From assembly GCF_030864005.1 (NCBI RefSeq), contig NZ_CP132976.1, forward strand, positions 5,084,001 through 5,148,000: a stretch of DNA of 64,000 nt, given 5' to 3'. Below, piece by piece: positions 43,478-53,665 of the stretch (positions are counted from its first letter, which is position 1; each line of letters starts with the position of its first letter). The notes below the pieces were generated by a model, which was given only the letters and a program-made list of their open reading frames with translations, was not told the origin of the DNA and did not search any database. Source of the stretch: Achromobacter seleniivolatilans (GTDB taxonomy: Bacteria > Pseudomonadota > Gammaproteobacteria > Burkholderiales > Burkholderiaceae_B). The translations under genes were made by a program, and so were the position numbers.

Positions 43478-43722
43478 CGCTGATCCTCCTCTTTCCAGGC
43501 GCGCATCTGTTCATCGGACACACCTGGGCCCCGGGGAAAGTGTTTGAGTGCCAGGAGCGCGTCATACGCGTCCGCAGTCATTGCGGGATTTGCGGGGCGG
43601 ATGTATGCCCTGGCTTTGCCATCTTTCTTGATGACAATTCGCGCGCCGTTCTGTGCGGCAAGAATCAGTTTTTCGAGGCGATCTGCTACGGCCTCTTGGG
43701 GTACTTCGATGTAGTCAGACAT
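43474..43722 (-). CDS. VapB-like (Phd/YefM-type) antitoxin
   Basis: An 82-residue protein. The N terminus (YIEVPQEAVADRLEKLILAAQNGARIVIKKDGKARAYIRP) has the short strand-helix-strand form of Phd/prevent-host-death antitoxins, and the acidic C terminus (SDEQMRAWKEEDQR) would bind the toxin. It overlaps vapC by 4 bases. The ATG at 43722 has GGAG six bases upstream. It should repress its own promoter, which must lie within the 100 bases between it and the gatB terminator. Confidence 0.8.
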   Translation of the reverse strand: MSDYIEVPQEAVADRLEKLILAAQNGARIVIKKDGKARAYIRPANPAMTADAYDALLALKHFPRGPGVSDEQMRAWKEEDQR

Positions 43723-43764
43723 GCGGGGCTCCAAGCAAGTATTGGCATCCCCATTCTTCGCAAA

Positions 43765-43799
43765 ATAAAAGGCCGCGGCAATGCGCCGCGGCCTTTTAT
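43765..43799. terminator. Intrinsic terminator of gatB
   Basis: A perfect 15-bp stem (ATAAAAGGCCGCGGC and its complement) with loop AATGC. A and T runs at both sides make it bidirectional; it lies 24 bases after the gatB stop. Confidence 0.88.
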
Positions 43800-43822
43800 C
43801 AGTCTGATTCCCGAGGGGGCTA

Positions 43823-45280
43823 TCAGCTGTCGAGCTTTTGCTTGAGCAGGTCGTTCACTTGTTGCGGGTTGGCCTTGCCGCGGCCTGCCTTCATGATCTG
43901 GCCGACGAGCGAGTTAAACGCCTTTTGCTTGCCGGCCCGGTACTCTTCCACGATGGCGGGGTTGGCTGCCAGCACTTCGTCGATCATGGCGCCGATGGCG
44001 CCCGTGTCGCTGATTTGCTTCAAACCGCGCGCATCGATGATGGCGTCAGGCTCACCGCCGTTTTCACCGGCCCACATGGCGCCGAAGACTTCACGGGCCA
44101 TCTTGTTGGAGATGGTGCCGTCGATGATGCGGGTGATCAGGGCGGCCAAGGCTGGCGCTTGCACGGGCGAATCGGCAATGGCCTTTTCGTCCTTGTTCAA
44201 TGCGGCAGCCACTTCGCCCATGACCCAGTTGGCGGCCAGCTTGGCCTGGCCGGCCGGCAGCGCGTGCGCCACGGTTTCAAAATAGGCAGCCAGGTCGCGG
44301 CTCACGGTGAGTTGAGCCGCGTCATACGCGGTCAGGCCGTATTCCGATTCAAAGCGGGCGCGCTGGGCGGCGGGCAATTCGGGCATGGCGGCGCGGACTT
44401 CGTCGACCCAGGCGCTGGAAATCACCAGCGCGGGCAGGTCGGGGTCGGGGAAGTAGCGGTAATCGTGCGCATCTTCCTTGCTGCGCATGCTGCGTGTTTC
44501 GTCGCGGTCTGAGTCGTACAGGCGGGTTTCCTGCACGACCGTGCCGCCGTCTTCGATCAGTTCGATCTGGCGGCGCGCTTCGTAAACAATGGCGCGTTCC
44601 AGGAAGCGGAACGAGTTGACGTTCTTGATCTCGGTGCGGGTGCCGAATTCCTTCTGGCCCACCGGGCGCACGGACACGTTGGCATCGCAACGGAACGAGC
44701 CTTCCTGCATGTTGCCGTCGCAGATGCCCAGCCAGACAACCAGGCTGTGCAGCGCGCGTGCGTAGGAAACGGCTTCGGCAGCCGAGCGCATTTCCGGCTC
44801 GGTCACGATTTCCAGCAGGGGCGTTCCGGCGCGGTTCAGGTCGATACCGCTGGCGGGGGCGCCGTTGGCCAGGTTGAAGTCGTCGTGCAAGGACTTGCCG
44901 GCGTCTTCTTCCAGGTGGGCGCGCGTCAGATTGATGGTCTTTTCTTCTTCGCCCACGAAGAACGACAGCGTTCCGCCCACGACGACCGGCAGCTCGTATT
45001 GGCTGATCTGGTAACCCTTGGGCAAGTCGGGGTAGAAGTAGTTCTTGCGCGCAAACACCGAGCGCGGCGCGATGGTCGCGCCCACGGCCAAGCCGAAGCG
45101 GATGGCGCGTTCAGCGGCGCCGCGGTTCATGACCGGCAGGCTGCCCGGCAACGCCAGGTCGACCACGTTGGCTTGGGTGTTGGGAGCGGCGCCGAATTGG
45201 GTGCTGCTACCCGAAAAAATCTTGGAGTCGGTGGAAAGCTGCGTGTGCGTTTCCAGGCCGATGACGATTTCCCAGTTCAT
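43823..45280 (-). CDS. gatB: Asp-tRNA(Asn)/Glu-tRNA(Gln) amidotransferase subunit B
   Basis: A 485-residue GatB with the GatB/Yqey layout: the N-terminal kinase-like cradle ([53 protein letters not shown]) and the helical C-terminal domain that holds tRNA ([12 protein letters not shown]). With GatA and GatC it converts Glu-tRNA(Gln) or Asp-tRNA(Asn) to the amide form. The ATG at 45280 is family-typical. It follows gatA after a 115-base gap that contains an extragenic repeat. Confidence 0.95.
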   Translation of the reverse strand: MNWEIVIGLETHTQLSTDSKIFSGSSTQFGAAPNTQANVVDLALPGSLPVMNRGAAERAIRFGLAVGATIAPRSVFARKNYFYPDLPKGYQISQYELPVVVGGTLSFFVGEEEKTINLTRAHLEEDAGKSLHDDFNLANGAPASGIDLNRAGTPLLEIVTEPEMRSAAEAVSYARALHSLVVWLGICDGNMQEGSFRCDANVSVRPVGQKEFGTRTEIKNVNSFRFLERAIVYEARRQIELIEDGGTVVQETRLYDSDRDETRSMRSKEDAHDYRYFPDPDLPALVISSAWVDEVRAAMPELPAAQRARFESEYGLTAYDAAQLTVSRDLAAYFETVAHALPAGQAKLAANWVMGEVAAALNKDEKAIADSPVQAPALAALITRIIDGTISNKMAREVFGAMWAGENGGEPDAIIDARGLKQISDTGAIGAMIDEVLAANPAIVEEYRAGKQKAFNSLVGQIMKAGRGKANPQQVNDLLKQKLDS

Positions 45281-45300
45281 TATCTGTAGTTCCAATCAAT

Positions 45301-45393
45301 AGTGCCGCAGCGGAGCGCGCCAGCGGCGCCGGGCCGCCCCAAGGCGCTGGCAGCCCCCTCGGGGGGCAGCGAACGGAGTGAGCGTGGGGGCAT
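45301..45393. repeat. Extragenic GC-rich repeat of Alcaligenaceae type
   Basis: Between gatA and gatB lies GCCGCCCCAAGGCGCTGGCA, then a CCCCCTCGGGGGG hairpin, then CAGCGAACGGAGTGAGCG and GGGGG. I remember very similar units scattered between genes in Bordetella, Achromobacter and related genomes. Only one copy is present in this window. Confidence 0.6.
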
Positions 45394-45395
45394 CA

Positions 45396-46913
45396 TTAGG
45401 TTGGCGATTGCTTGTGCCAGTCGGTGACTTGTTGGAAGCGGTCGGCGATGGCTAGAAGCTTGCCTTCGTCGAAGTAGTTGCCGATGATTTGCAGCCCGAC
45501 CGGGCGGCCGGCGCCGAATCCGCAAGGAATCGACATGGCAGGCAGGCCCGCCAGGCTGACGCCCAGCGTGTAGACGTCGGCCAGCCAGTCTGCGGTCGGG
45601 TCGTCGCGGTTGTCGCCGATGTTCTTGGCGACGGTAGGCGTTACGGGCCCCATGATCACGTCGCACTGGTCGGCATAGGCGCGCTGGAAGTCCTGCGCGA
45701 TCAGGCGGCGCAGGCGTTGCGCTTGCAGGTAATACGCGTCGTAGTAACCGTGAGACAGCACGTAGGTGCCGATCAGGATGCGGCGTTTGACCTCGTCGCC
45801 GAAACCTTCAGCGCGCGAGCGGCTGATCATGTCGTCCAGGTTGCCATACTGCGCGGCGCGGTGGCCGTAGCGCACGCCATCGTAGCGAGCCAGGTTGCTG
45901 GACGCTTCTGCCGGAGCAATGACGTAATAGGCGGGAATGGCCAGTTCGGTGCGCGGCAGCGATACCGGCACGCGCACGGCGCCCAGCGCTTCGAATTGGG
46001 CCAGTGCCGCTTCAACTGCGGCGGCGACATCCGGTGACAGACCGGCGCCGAAGTACTCTTCCGGCACGCCAATGCGCAGCCCCTTCAGGGGTTGGCTGCC
46101 CGCAGCGTCGAAACGGCTTTGCGCGGCGTCGAAATCGCGGCGCACGCGGCCGGGTTCGTTCACAGCGGCGTCGCACTTTTCCAGGCTGGTGGCGTCACGC
46201 GGATCAAAGCCGCTGATGACGTCCAGCAGTTCAAGCAGGTCGCGGCTGCTTTCAGCCAGCGGGCCGGCCTGATCCAGGCTGGAGCCAAAGGCCACCATGC
46301 CATAACGCGAGACCGTGCCGTAGGTGGGTTTGATGCCGCTGACACCGCACAGGGCGGCGGGCTGGCGCACCGAACCGCCGGTGTCGGTGCCGGTGGCGGC
46401 AGCCACCAGGCGTGCGGCCACGGCCGCGGCGGAGCCGCCCGACGAGCCACCCGGCACAGCCGCGTGGTCCCAGGGGTTCTTCACGGCGCCGTACGCGGAA
46501 TTCTCGTTGCCGGAACCCATGGCGAATTCATCGCAGTTCAGCTTGCCGATCGACACGGCGCCTGCCGCGCCCAAACGTTCGACGACAGTCGCGTCAAACG
46601 GGCTGACGTAACCTTCCAGCATCTTGCTGCCGGCGGTGGTGCGCCAGCCCCGCGTCACAAAAGCGTCTTTGTGGGCAATGGGAATGCCTGCCAACGGACC
46701 GGCCGAGCCTGAAGCCAGTGCGGCATCGGCGGCGCGGGCCTGGGCCAGCGTCAATTCAGCGTCAATATGTAAAAAGCAATTCAGGCCACTGGCTGCGTCA
46801 GCCGCAGCCAGCGCGCTTTGCGCGAGATCGACAGCGCTGATCTGGCGTTGGGCGAGGGCCGCGCGCAAGCCGGCGATCCCCTCGAATTGGGTATGCAAGG
46901 CGGGTTTGGTCAT
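45396..46913 (-). CDS. gatA: Asp-tRNA(Asn)/Glu-tRNA(Gln) amidotransferase subunit A
   Basis: A 505-residue amidase-signature enzyme with the Ser-cisSer-Lys triad: Lys82 (IAHKDAF), Ser157 ([14 protein letters not shown]) and Ser181 ([15 protein letters not shown]). It releases ammonia from glutamine for GatB. It starts 3 bases after the gatC stop and is followed by the repeat-bearing gap before gatB, so gatCAB form one minus-strand operon, divergent from mreB. Confidence 0.96.
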   Translation of the reverse strand: MTKPALHTQFEGIAGLRAALAQRQISAVDLAQSALAAADAASGLNCFLHIDAELTLAQARAADAALASGSAGPLAGIPIAHKDAFVTRGWRTTAGSKMLEGYVSPFDATVVERLGAAGAVSIGKLNCDEFAMGSGNENSAYGAVKNPWDHAAVPGGSSGGSAAAVAARLVAAATGTDTGGSVRQPAALCGVSGIKPTYGTVSRYGMVAFGSSLDQAGPLAESSRDLLELLDVISGFDPRDATSLEKCDAAVNEPGRVRRDFDAAQSRFDAAGSQPLKGLRIGVPEEYFGAGLSPDVAAAVEAALAQFEALGAVRVPVSLPRTELAIPAYYVIAPAEASSNLARYDGVRYGHRAAQYGNLDDMISRSRAEGFGDEVKRRILIGTYVLSHGYYDAYYLQAQRLRRLIAQDFQRAYADQCDVIMGPVTPTVAKNIGDNRDDPTADWLADVYTLGVSLAGLPAMSIPCGFGAGRPVGLQIIGNYFDEGKLLAIADRFQQVTDWHKQSPT

Positions 46914-46916
46914 GGA

Positions 46917-47225
46917 TCAGTCCAGCACTTTAGGGACCAGGAACAAACCTTCCTGGGCGTCGGGGGCGTTGGCCAGCAGCTCTTGGCGGCGGGCTTCCGA
47001 GCTGGCCTCGGTCACGGCGTCTTCACGCAAACGCAGCACGATGTCCTCGTGGGCGGACAGCGGGTGGGCCAGGGGCTCGACGCCTTGGGTGTCGACGGAC
47101 TGAAGCCGTTCGATCAGGTGGAGAATGCCGTTAAGCTCGGCCTGCGCAAGATTGCGCTGGTCGGGGGTCAGTTCGATCCTGGCCAGCCGGGCAATGCGGG
47201 CCACATCTGTGTCATTGAGCGCCAT
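46917..47225 (-). CDS. gatC: Asp-tRNA(Asn)/Glu-tRNA(Gln) amidotransferase subunit C
   Basis: A 102-residue GatC (typical 95-102) with the start MALNDTDVARIARLARIELT and end LREDAVTEASSEARRQELLANAP, FLVPKVLD. It wraps around the GatA-GatB interface and stabilises the complex. It is the first gene of the gatCAB operon; the 228-base gap to the divergent mreB should carry both promoters. Confidence 0.95.
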   Translation of the reverse strand: MALNDTDVARIARLARIELTPDQRNLAQAELNGILHLIERLQSVDTQGVEPLAHPLSAHEDIVLRLREDAVTEASSEARRQELLANAPDAQEGLFLVPKVLD

Positions 47226-47447
47226 AGGGATTGCAAAATCGATAAGCGAAGGCCAAAGGGCGGAACTGGGCAGTATGTAGGCCCCAATCCCGTTACAAAG
47301 CTTGAATAGCCTGCATTTATGCGCTATTTCCGGTGAAATTATAAGTTATGATTCACGGTTTAATCGCCGTGATGACAGGCGGACCCGACCTTTTTCGGGC
47401 CATACGCCCCGCGGCATGAACCCAATTCCCCAAAAGAATTTAGCTGA

Positions 47448-48497
<1,050 letters not shown>

Positions 48498-48511
48498 TAC
48501 TGCCCGCCAGC

Positions 48512-48539
48512 CCGGAGCCCCGCTTTCTCACGGCTCCGG
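48512..48539 (+). other. Hairpin between mreB and mreC
   Basis: CCGGAGCC and GGCTCCGG form a perfect 8-bp stem with a 12-base loop, 14 bases after the mreB stop. There is no T tract, so it may act as an mRNA-stabilising or partial stop signal that gives more MreB than MreC. Confidence 0.45.
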
Positions 48540-48581
48540 CCGCTGCGGGGGCTTCGGACGCGGGCGCCCGGGCTGAGATTC

Positions 48582-49466
48582 ATGCAACGACAAGGGACTC
48601 CTCCCCTATTCAGGCGCGGCCCACCTGCGGAGGTTCGGCTGGTCATTCTGGTCGTCCTTGCTTTGGCCCTGATCATCATGGATTCGCAATGGCGCATGCT
48701 GGAACCAGCACGCCGGGCGATGTCCGTGGCGCTTTACCCCTTCCAACGCGCCGTCATGGCGCCGCGTGACCTTGTTCAGCAAGTGAACGAATGGGTCAAC
48801 GCAGCCAATCTCATCCGTAGCGAAAACGAAGCTTTGCAGCGTCAGCGCATCGAGCTGGCCCAGGTGGCTTCGCACGCGGCGCAACTGGCAGCTGAAAACG
48901 CGCAACTGCGCCGCTTGTTGGGCGTGACCGATACCGTGGCTCAATCGGCCGTGGTGGTCGAAGTCATGTATGAACCGACCAACGCGTTTACGCAGCGGCT
49001 GGTCTTCAACAAGGGCAGCAAAGCGGGTCTCGCGCCCGGTATGCCGGTCATTGACGAAGGCGGCGTGGTCGGTCAGATCGTCCGTGTGACGCCCATGACG
49101 GCCGAGGCCGCGCTGGTGACGGATGAACAGGTATCCATCCCCGTCCAGCTGTTGCGCAATGGGTTGCGCCTGATTGCGTTTGGCGGCAATTCGCCCGGCA
49201 AGATGGAAGTCCGTTACCTTGCGGCCAATGCGGATATCAAGGAAGGGGATACTATCGTTACCAGCGGCGTCGGCGGATTGTTTCCCGCCGGCCTGCCCGT
49301 GGCCAAAGTGACCTCGGTCGAACGCGATACCGCCTCCGGTTTCGCGCGTGCCGTGTGTGAACCGCTGGCCCACCCCGAACGCTATCGCCACTTCCTGGTT
49401 TTGCAGGTGGATGTGGCCCGCGCCGAGTCCAACCGTCAGGAGGTCGATTCCGGTGGATCGGACTAA
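48582..49466 (+). CDS. mreC: Rod-shape-determining protein MreC
   Basis: A 294-residue bitopic protein: a membrane segment at about residues 16-33, a coiled coil at about 60-105 (VNAANLIRSENEALQRQRIELAQ), then the two periplasmic beta domains of MreC (LGVTDTVAQSAVVVEVMYEP; LAPGMPVIDEGGVVGQIVRVTP; VTSGVGGLFPAGLPVAKV). It activates the PBP2-RodA pair from the periplasmic side. The C terminus overlaps mreD by 14 bases. Confidence 0.95.
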   Translation: MQRQGTPPLFRRGPPAEVRLVILVVLALALIIMDSQWRMLEPARRAMSVALYPFQRAVMAPRDLVQQVNEWVNAANLIRSENEALQRQRIELAQVASHAAQLAAENAQLRRLLGVTDTVAQSAVVVEVMYEPTNAFTQRLVFNKGSKAGLAPGMPVIDEGGVVGQIVRVTPMTAEAALVTDEQVSIPVQLLRNGLRLIAFGGNSPGKMEVRYLAANADIKEGDTIVTSGVGGLFPAGLPVAKVTSVERDTASGFARAVCEPLAHPERYRHFLVLQVDVARAESNRQEVDSGGSD

Positions 49467-50013
49467 TCAATCCGTGCCCAGGCGCCGCCTGGGCACGCCC
49501 AGCAACGTACATCCCGACCGGCTGTCCGGTCCGGCGCACGGCGTCTTTGTCTGGGGCACCGTGCTGCTCGTATGGCTGGTGTCGTTGCTGCCCTGGCGTC
49601 TGTGGCAGGGCGCGCCCGATGTGCTGCTGCTGATCATCGCCTTCTGGTGCGTGCATGAGCCGCGCCGCGTCGGCCTGTTCACGGCCTTCTTCTTCGGCTT
49701 GATGATGGACGTGCATGACGCCGGACTGCTCGGCGAGCATGCCTTGTCATACACCCTGGTGGCCTACGGCGCCGTGGTACTGCACCGCCGGCTGCAACGG
49801 TTTGACCTTTGGAGCCAGGCAATGCACATGCTGCCTGTGTTCTTCGTCGCCCGCTTCCTGACTCAGATCATCCACGCATGGCTGGCCGGGAAATGGCCAG
49901 GTTGGGACTGGAGCATCAGCGTGGCCATCACCGCCGCCCTGTGGCCGCTGGCGGGTTGGGTTCTGCACTTGCCGCAGCGCGGTGCCGACGACGCCGACTC
50001 TTCCTCCGCCTGA
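49453..50013 (+). CDS. mreD: Rod-shape-determining protein MreD
   Basis: A 186-residue inner-membrane protein with five or six hydrophobic segments (FVWGTVLLVWLVSLLPW; APDVLLLIIAFWCVHEP; GLFTAFFFGLMMDVHDAGLLG). Length and the block GLMMDVHDAGLLGEHAL fit MreD. The GTG start at 49453 has AGGAGGT eight bases upstream and lies inside the end of mreC, showing coupling. The basic N terminus (RRRLG) before the first segment is cytoplasmic. Confidence 0.92.
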   Translation: MDRTNQSVPRRRLGTPSNVHPDRLSGPAHGVFVWGTVLLVWLVSLLPWRLWQGAPDVLLLIIAFWCVHEPRRVGLFTAFFFGLMMDVHDAGLLGEHALSYTLVAYGAVVLHRRLQRFDLWSQAMHMLPVFFVARFLTQIIHAWLAGKWPGWDWSISVAITAALWPLAGWVLHLPQRGADDADSSSA

Positions 50014-50028
50014 TGGCGGCGCTGCTTC

Positions 50029-51954
50029 ATGTTTGAATTCAAGAAAACCGGTCAGCAACAAAAGCAGCGCTTTCGCCTGCGCGCCTGGGTGGGCGGGGCT
50101 TTTGCGCTGCTGTGCTTTGGTGTGCTGATCGGCCGGTTCTGGTATTTGCAGGTTGACCGCTACGAAGGCCTGTCCGAACGCGCCGACCGCAACCGCATTG
50201 CGGTTGTGCCGATCCCGCCGCGCCGTGGCGAGATCCTGGACCGCAACGGCGAAGTGCTGGCGCGCAACTATCGCACCTATACGCTGGAAGTCGTGCCTGC
50301 CCACGCTGGCAACATGAACGAGCTGTTCGAGCGTCTGACCGAGGTGGTGTACATCAGCCCGGCAGATCAGCGCCGCTTCAAACGCCGCGCCGCCGAGTCC
50401 AGCCGCTATGCCAGCCTGCAATTGCGCAATAACCTGAACGAAACGGAAGCCGCCTGGTTTGCCGCGCATTCGTTTCAGTTCCCGGGTGTGGAACTGCGTG
50501 CGCGTTGGGTCCGTGAATATCCGCAAGGCGTGTCGGCCGCCCACGTCGTAGGCTATATCGGCCGTATCGCCGAAGGCGACAACGAAGAACTGGAACGCGC
50601 GGGGCAGCTCGGCAACTACCGAGGCACCGATGTCATCGGCAAGAAGGGCATCGAAAAGACCTGGGAAGAACAGCTGCACGGCCGCACCGGTCTTGAAGAA
50701 GTTGAGGTCACCGCAGGCGGCCGGCCGATGCGCACGCTGCGCCGGATCGACCCTGTGCCCGGCTCGGACATCATGTTGTCCATTGATCTGGGCCTGCAGA
50801 AAGTCGCCGAAGAAGCCTTCGAAGGCCAACGCGGCGCGCTGGTTGCCATTGATCCGGATACAGGTGAAGTCCTGGCTTTTGTCTCGCAACCGTCTTTCGA
50901 TCCCAATCTGTTTGTCGATGGCATCGATGTGGACAACTGGCGCATGCTGAACGAATCGCCGGACCATCCGCTGATCAACCGGCCGTTGTATGGCACCTAT
51001 CCGATCGGTTCGACCTACAAGCCTTTTGTGGCGCTGGCCGCGCTGGAATTGGGCAAGCGCCGCGCAACGGATCGCATCTCCGACCCCGGCTACTACGAAT
51101 TCGGCGGACAGAAATTCCGCAACGCGGGCGGCGCGGCCTATGGCATGACCGACATGCACAAGGCCATCGTGGTGTCGTCGGACACGTACTTTTATTCGCT
51201 GGGCCCCGAGATCGGCGTGAACGCGCTGCATGATTTCACCAAGCAGTTCGGGTTCGGCCAGATCACCGGTATCGATCTGGAAGGCGAGAAGCGGGGCGTG
51301 CTGCCGTCAACCGACTGGAAGCGCTCAGCCTATAAAGATAAGGATCGCCAGCGTTGGTATGCGGGCGAGACGATCTCGGTTGCGGTCGGTCAGGGCTATA
51401 ACGCCTTTACTTTGCTGCAACTGGCGCAGGGCACATCCACGCTTGCCAACAATGGCCTGTACCGCCGGCCGCACCTGGTGCATGCGGTGCGCGATCCGCG
51501 CAGTGGCGTGGCCAAGCCTACCGAATCCGCGCCGGATTACCGCATTCCGCTCAAGCAGGCCAATGTGGACGTGATCAAGAGCGCAATGGCCGACGTGGTG
51601 CGGGCCGGTACGGCGCGGCGTGCGTTTGCGAACGCGCCTTACCAAGCCGCCGGTAAGACGGGCACCGCGCAGGTGTTCAGCCTGCGAGGCGGCCACTATC
51701 GCGCCAGCGCCATTGATGAACGCCTGCGCGATCACGCCCTGTTCATGGGATTTGCGCCGTTGGAACACCCCCGTATCGCGGTCTCGCTGATTGTCGAGAA
51801 CGCGGGCTGGGGCGCCAGCGTGGCCGCGCCTGTTGCGCGCAAGGTATTCGACTATTGGCTGGCCAAAGACCGGCAGGACAAGATCGTGCGGCCAGACCGC
51901 GGCGACCCCCTGGCGTCTGTTGAATCCATTACCTCCGATGTGGTGCGCCAATAA
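50029..51954 (+). CDS. mrdA: Penicillin-binding protein 2 (elongasome transpeptidase)
   Basis: A 641-residue class B PBP with one N-terminal membrane anchor (about 22-42), a dimerisation/pedestal region (about 55-240) and a transpeptidase domain. The active-site motifs are Ser328-x-x-Lys331 (GSTYKPF), SSD in place of SxN (SSDTYFYSLG, the usual PBP2 form) and KTG at 543-545 (AAGKTGTAQVF). It cross-links peptidoglycan during cell elongation and works with RodA, whose ATG overlaps the mrdA stop by one base. Confidence 0.96.
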   Translation: MFEFKKTGQQQKQRFRLRAWVGGAFALLCFGVLIGRFWYLQVDRYEGLSERADRNRIAVVPIPPRRGEILDRNGEVLARNYRTYTLEVVPAHAGNMNELFERLTEVVYISPADQRRFKRRAAESSRYASLQLRNNLNETEAAWFAAHSFQFPGVELRARWVREYPQGVSAAHVVGYIGRIAEGDNEELERAGQLGNYRGTDVIGKKGIEKTWEEQLHGRTGLEEVEVTAGGRPMRTLRRIDPVPGSDIMLSIDLGLQKVAEEAFEGQRGALVAIDPDTGEVLAFVSQPSFDPNLFVDGIDVDNWRMLNESPDHPLINRPLYGTYPIGSTYKPFVALAALELGKRRATDRISDPGYYEFGGQKFRNAGGAAYGMTDMHKAIVVSSDTYFYSLGPEIGVNALHDFTKQFGFGQITGIDLEGEKRGVLPSTDWKRSAYKDKDRQRWYAGETISVAVGQGYNAFTLLQLAQGTSTLANNGLYRRPHLVHAVRDPRSGVAKPTESAPDYRIPLKQANVDVIKSAMADVVRAGTARRAFANAPYQAAGKTGTAQVFSLRGGHYRASAIDERLRDHALFMGFAPLEHPRIAVSLIVENAGWGASVAAPVARKVFDYWLAKDRQDKIVRPDRGDPLASVESITSDVVRQ

Positions 51955-53090
51955 TGAAGCGCCTGGGCCTTATTCTGCTACGCGTGTTTACGGCATTCGA
52001 TTGGCCGTTGTTGGCCATCTTGCTGATGTTCGCGGCGCTGGGCCTGACCGTGATGCACTCGGCGGTGGGCGGTACCGATTGGCGCTTTGCGGAACAGTCG
52101 CGCAATTTCATCATCGCTTTCTTCGCCATGTGGATCATGGCGCTGATACCGCCCAAGTGGCTGATGAAGCTGGCCTTGCCGTTTTATGTGGTGGGCGTGG
52201 TGCTGCTGCTGGGCGTGGAATTTTTTGGCGAAACCAGCAAGGGCGCGACCCGCTGGCTGAACCTGGGCGTGACGCGCATCCAGCCATCTGAAATGATGAA
52301 GATCGGCGTGCCGATGATGCTGGCGTGGTATTTCCAGCGCCACGAAGGCGCGGTGCGAGTCCGAGACTTTCTGGCGGCTGCTGCGATGTTGGCGGCGCCC
52401 TTTGGCCTGATCGTGTTGCAGCCCGACCTGGGCACGGCGCTGCTGGTGTTTGGCGCCGGTTTCTTCGTGATCTATTTTGCGGGCCTGTCGTTCAAGCTGC
52501 TCGTGCCTGTCATGCTGGCGGGCATCATCGCCATTGGTACGCTGGTCTACTACGAAGACCAGTTGTGCGAACCCGATGTGAACTGGGTGGTGCTGCACGA
52601 CTATCAAAAGCACCGCGTCTGCACCTTGCTGAATCCAAGCTCTGATCCGCTGGGCAAGGGCTTCCACACGATCCAGTCGATGATTGCGGTGGGTTCGGGC
52701 GGGGTGTATGGCAAGGGCTACATGAAGGGTACGCAGACCCATCTGGACTTTATTCCCGAGCGCACCACCGACTTTATTTTCGCGGTCTATGCCGAGGAGT
52801 TCGGGCTGTATGGCGGCATCGCGATTCTGGTGTTGTACGGCCTGATGATGGCACGCGGTCTGACGATCGCATCCCGGGCTGCGTCACAGTTCGGGCGGTT
52901 GCTGTCGGGGGCGCTGACGATGATGCTGTTTATCTATGTCTTTGTGAACGTGGGGATGGTGACGGGGATTTTGCCGGTCGTCGGGGTGCCTTTGCCGTTC
53001 ATGAGTTATGGGGGGACGGCGTTGTTTACGATGGGGATTGCGTTTGGGATCATGATGAGTATTAGTCGGCATCGGTCGGTTAAGACTTGA
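51954..53090 (+). CDS. rodA: Peptidoglycan glycosyltransferase RodA
   Basis: A 378-residue SEDS-family membrane protein with about ten segments. SEDS motifs are present: GATRWLNLGVTRIQPSEMMKI, LQPDLGTALLVFGAG (with the catalytic Asp), AVGSGGVYGKGYMKGTQTHLDFIPERTTDFIFAVYAEEFG, and VGVPLPFMSYGGTALFTMGIAFG near the end. It polymerises lipid II into glycan strands together with PBP2. It is the last gene of the mre operon; no T-rich terminator follows directly, only the repeats at 53099. Confidence 0.97.
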   Translation: MKRLGLILLRVFTAFDWPLLAILLMFAALGLTVMHSAVGGTDWRFAEQSRNFIIAFFAMWIMALIPPKWLMKLALPFYVVGVVLLLGVEFFGETSKGATRWLNLGVTRIQPSEMMKIGVPMMLAWYFQRHEGAVRVRDFLAAAAMLAAPFGLIVLQPDLGTALLVFGAGFFVIYFAGLSFKLLVPVMLAGIIAIGTLVYYEDQLCEPDVNWVVLHDYQKHRVCTLLNPSSDPLGKGFHTIQSMIAVGSGGVYGKGYMKGTQTHLDFIPERTTDFIFAVYAEEFGLYGGIAILVLYGLMMARGLTIASRAASQFGRLLSGALTMMLFIYVFVNVGMVTGILPVVGVPLPFMSYGGTALFTMGIAFGIMMSISRHRSVKT

Positions 53091-53098
53091 TGCTTGCT

Positions 53099-53164
53099 TG
53101 TTTCTCTTCGTAGGCTGGGCTGTTTTTCTTCGTAGGCAGGGTTGTTTCTCTTCGTAGGACGCCC
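53099..53164. repeat. Three tandem 22-bp repeats after rodA
   Basis: Three adjacent units of the form TGTTTCTCTTCGTAGGCTGGGC: 53099-53120, 53121-53142 and 53143-53164. The first 16 bases are almost invariant (one T for C in the middle copy), the last 6 vary. The array starts 9 bases after the rodA stop and runs into the inverted repeat that follows. Confidence 0.85.
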
Positions 53165-53324
53165 CTGACCGCGGACGCCGTGGCTGCTCGCGCCCACGAT
53201 TGCGGTCCGGAGCCTTCGCTCCGGACGTCCCCTTCGTCATCTTCGTCCAGGCCTACGGCCTTCCCTTCAGATTCCCTCGGGCGCATCGAGGTTGCTCGCA
53301 GCCACGTCGCCCGCGGCCAGGGGC
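53161..53324 (-). repeat. Large imperfect inverted repeat with three inner hairpins
   Basis: The arms 53161-53191 and 53294-53324 match at 26 of 31 positions. Two of the five mismatches would become G-U pairs only in the minus-strand RNA, so that strand folds better. Inside lie three hairpins: 53205-53226 (perfect 9-bp stem, loop CTTC), 53249-53261 (AGGCC-tac-GGCCT) and 53275-53291 (CCTCG-CGAGG). The whole would fold like a multi-branched RNA, or be a MITE-like element. I see no coding signal. Known status uncertain. Confidence 0.6.
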
Positions 53325-53665
53325 TCACGCTGTTTTAAGCCGTTGCGCTGCTCGGCCGCTTCTTACTGACGAGGTTTACGGTGCCCGCCGATGCGGCCGC
53401 CCGGGCGGCGCGCGATCGGCTTACGCGCTGTAGTGCGTCGGGGCGGTGGGCGCTTCGCGCTTGCGCAGAGCGGGGTGCTATTGGCACCGGCCGTGTGGGG
53501 GTGGGGGAAAGCGATGGACGGCGCGCGTTGGACTTCTGCGCGCGAATGCCGAGTCGGGCGCGCACCGCCCATCGGTTCTGGTGACGGGTTTTTGTTGCCT
53601 GTAACGAAACGGGCGGCTTAGGAATCCTAGGCCGCCCGCGATTTACTGTTGACGAAGCAATCTGA
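53325..53665. other. GC-rich gene-free stretch after the inverted repeat
   Basis: No gene is supported. A 14-bp perfect palindrome GCCGCCCGGGCGGC lies at 53396-53409. Short open frames on both strands have no start signal or family likeness. The end of the stretch holds the terminator at 53610-53638. Confidence 0.5.
53610..53638 (-). terminator. Terminator of the dehydrogenase operon
   Basis: CGGGCGGC pairs with GCCGCCCG, enclosing a second TAGGA/TCCTA stem, followed on the minus strand by TTTCGTT. It lies 28 bases after the Ldh-family gene. Confidence 0.75.

Noticed and set aside
53325..53609. Short open frames after the rodA repeats
   Set aside because: They are GC-rich, overlapping on both strands, without start signals or family likeness; read as non-coding.
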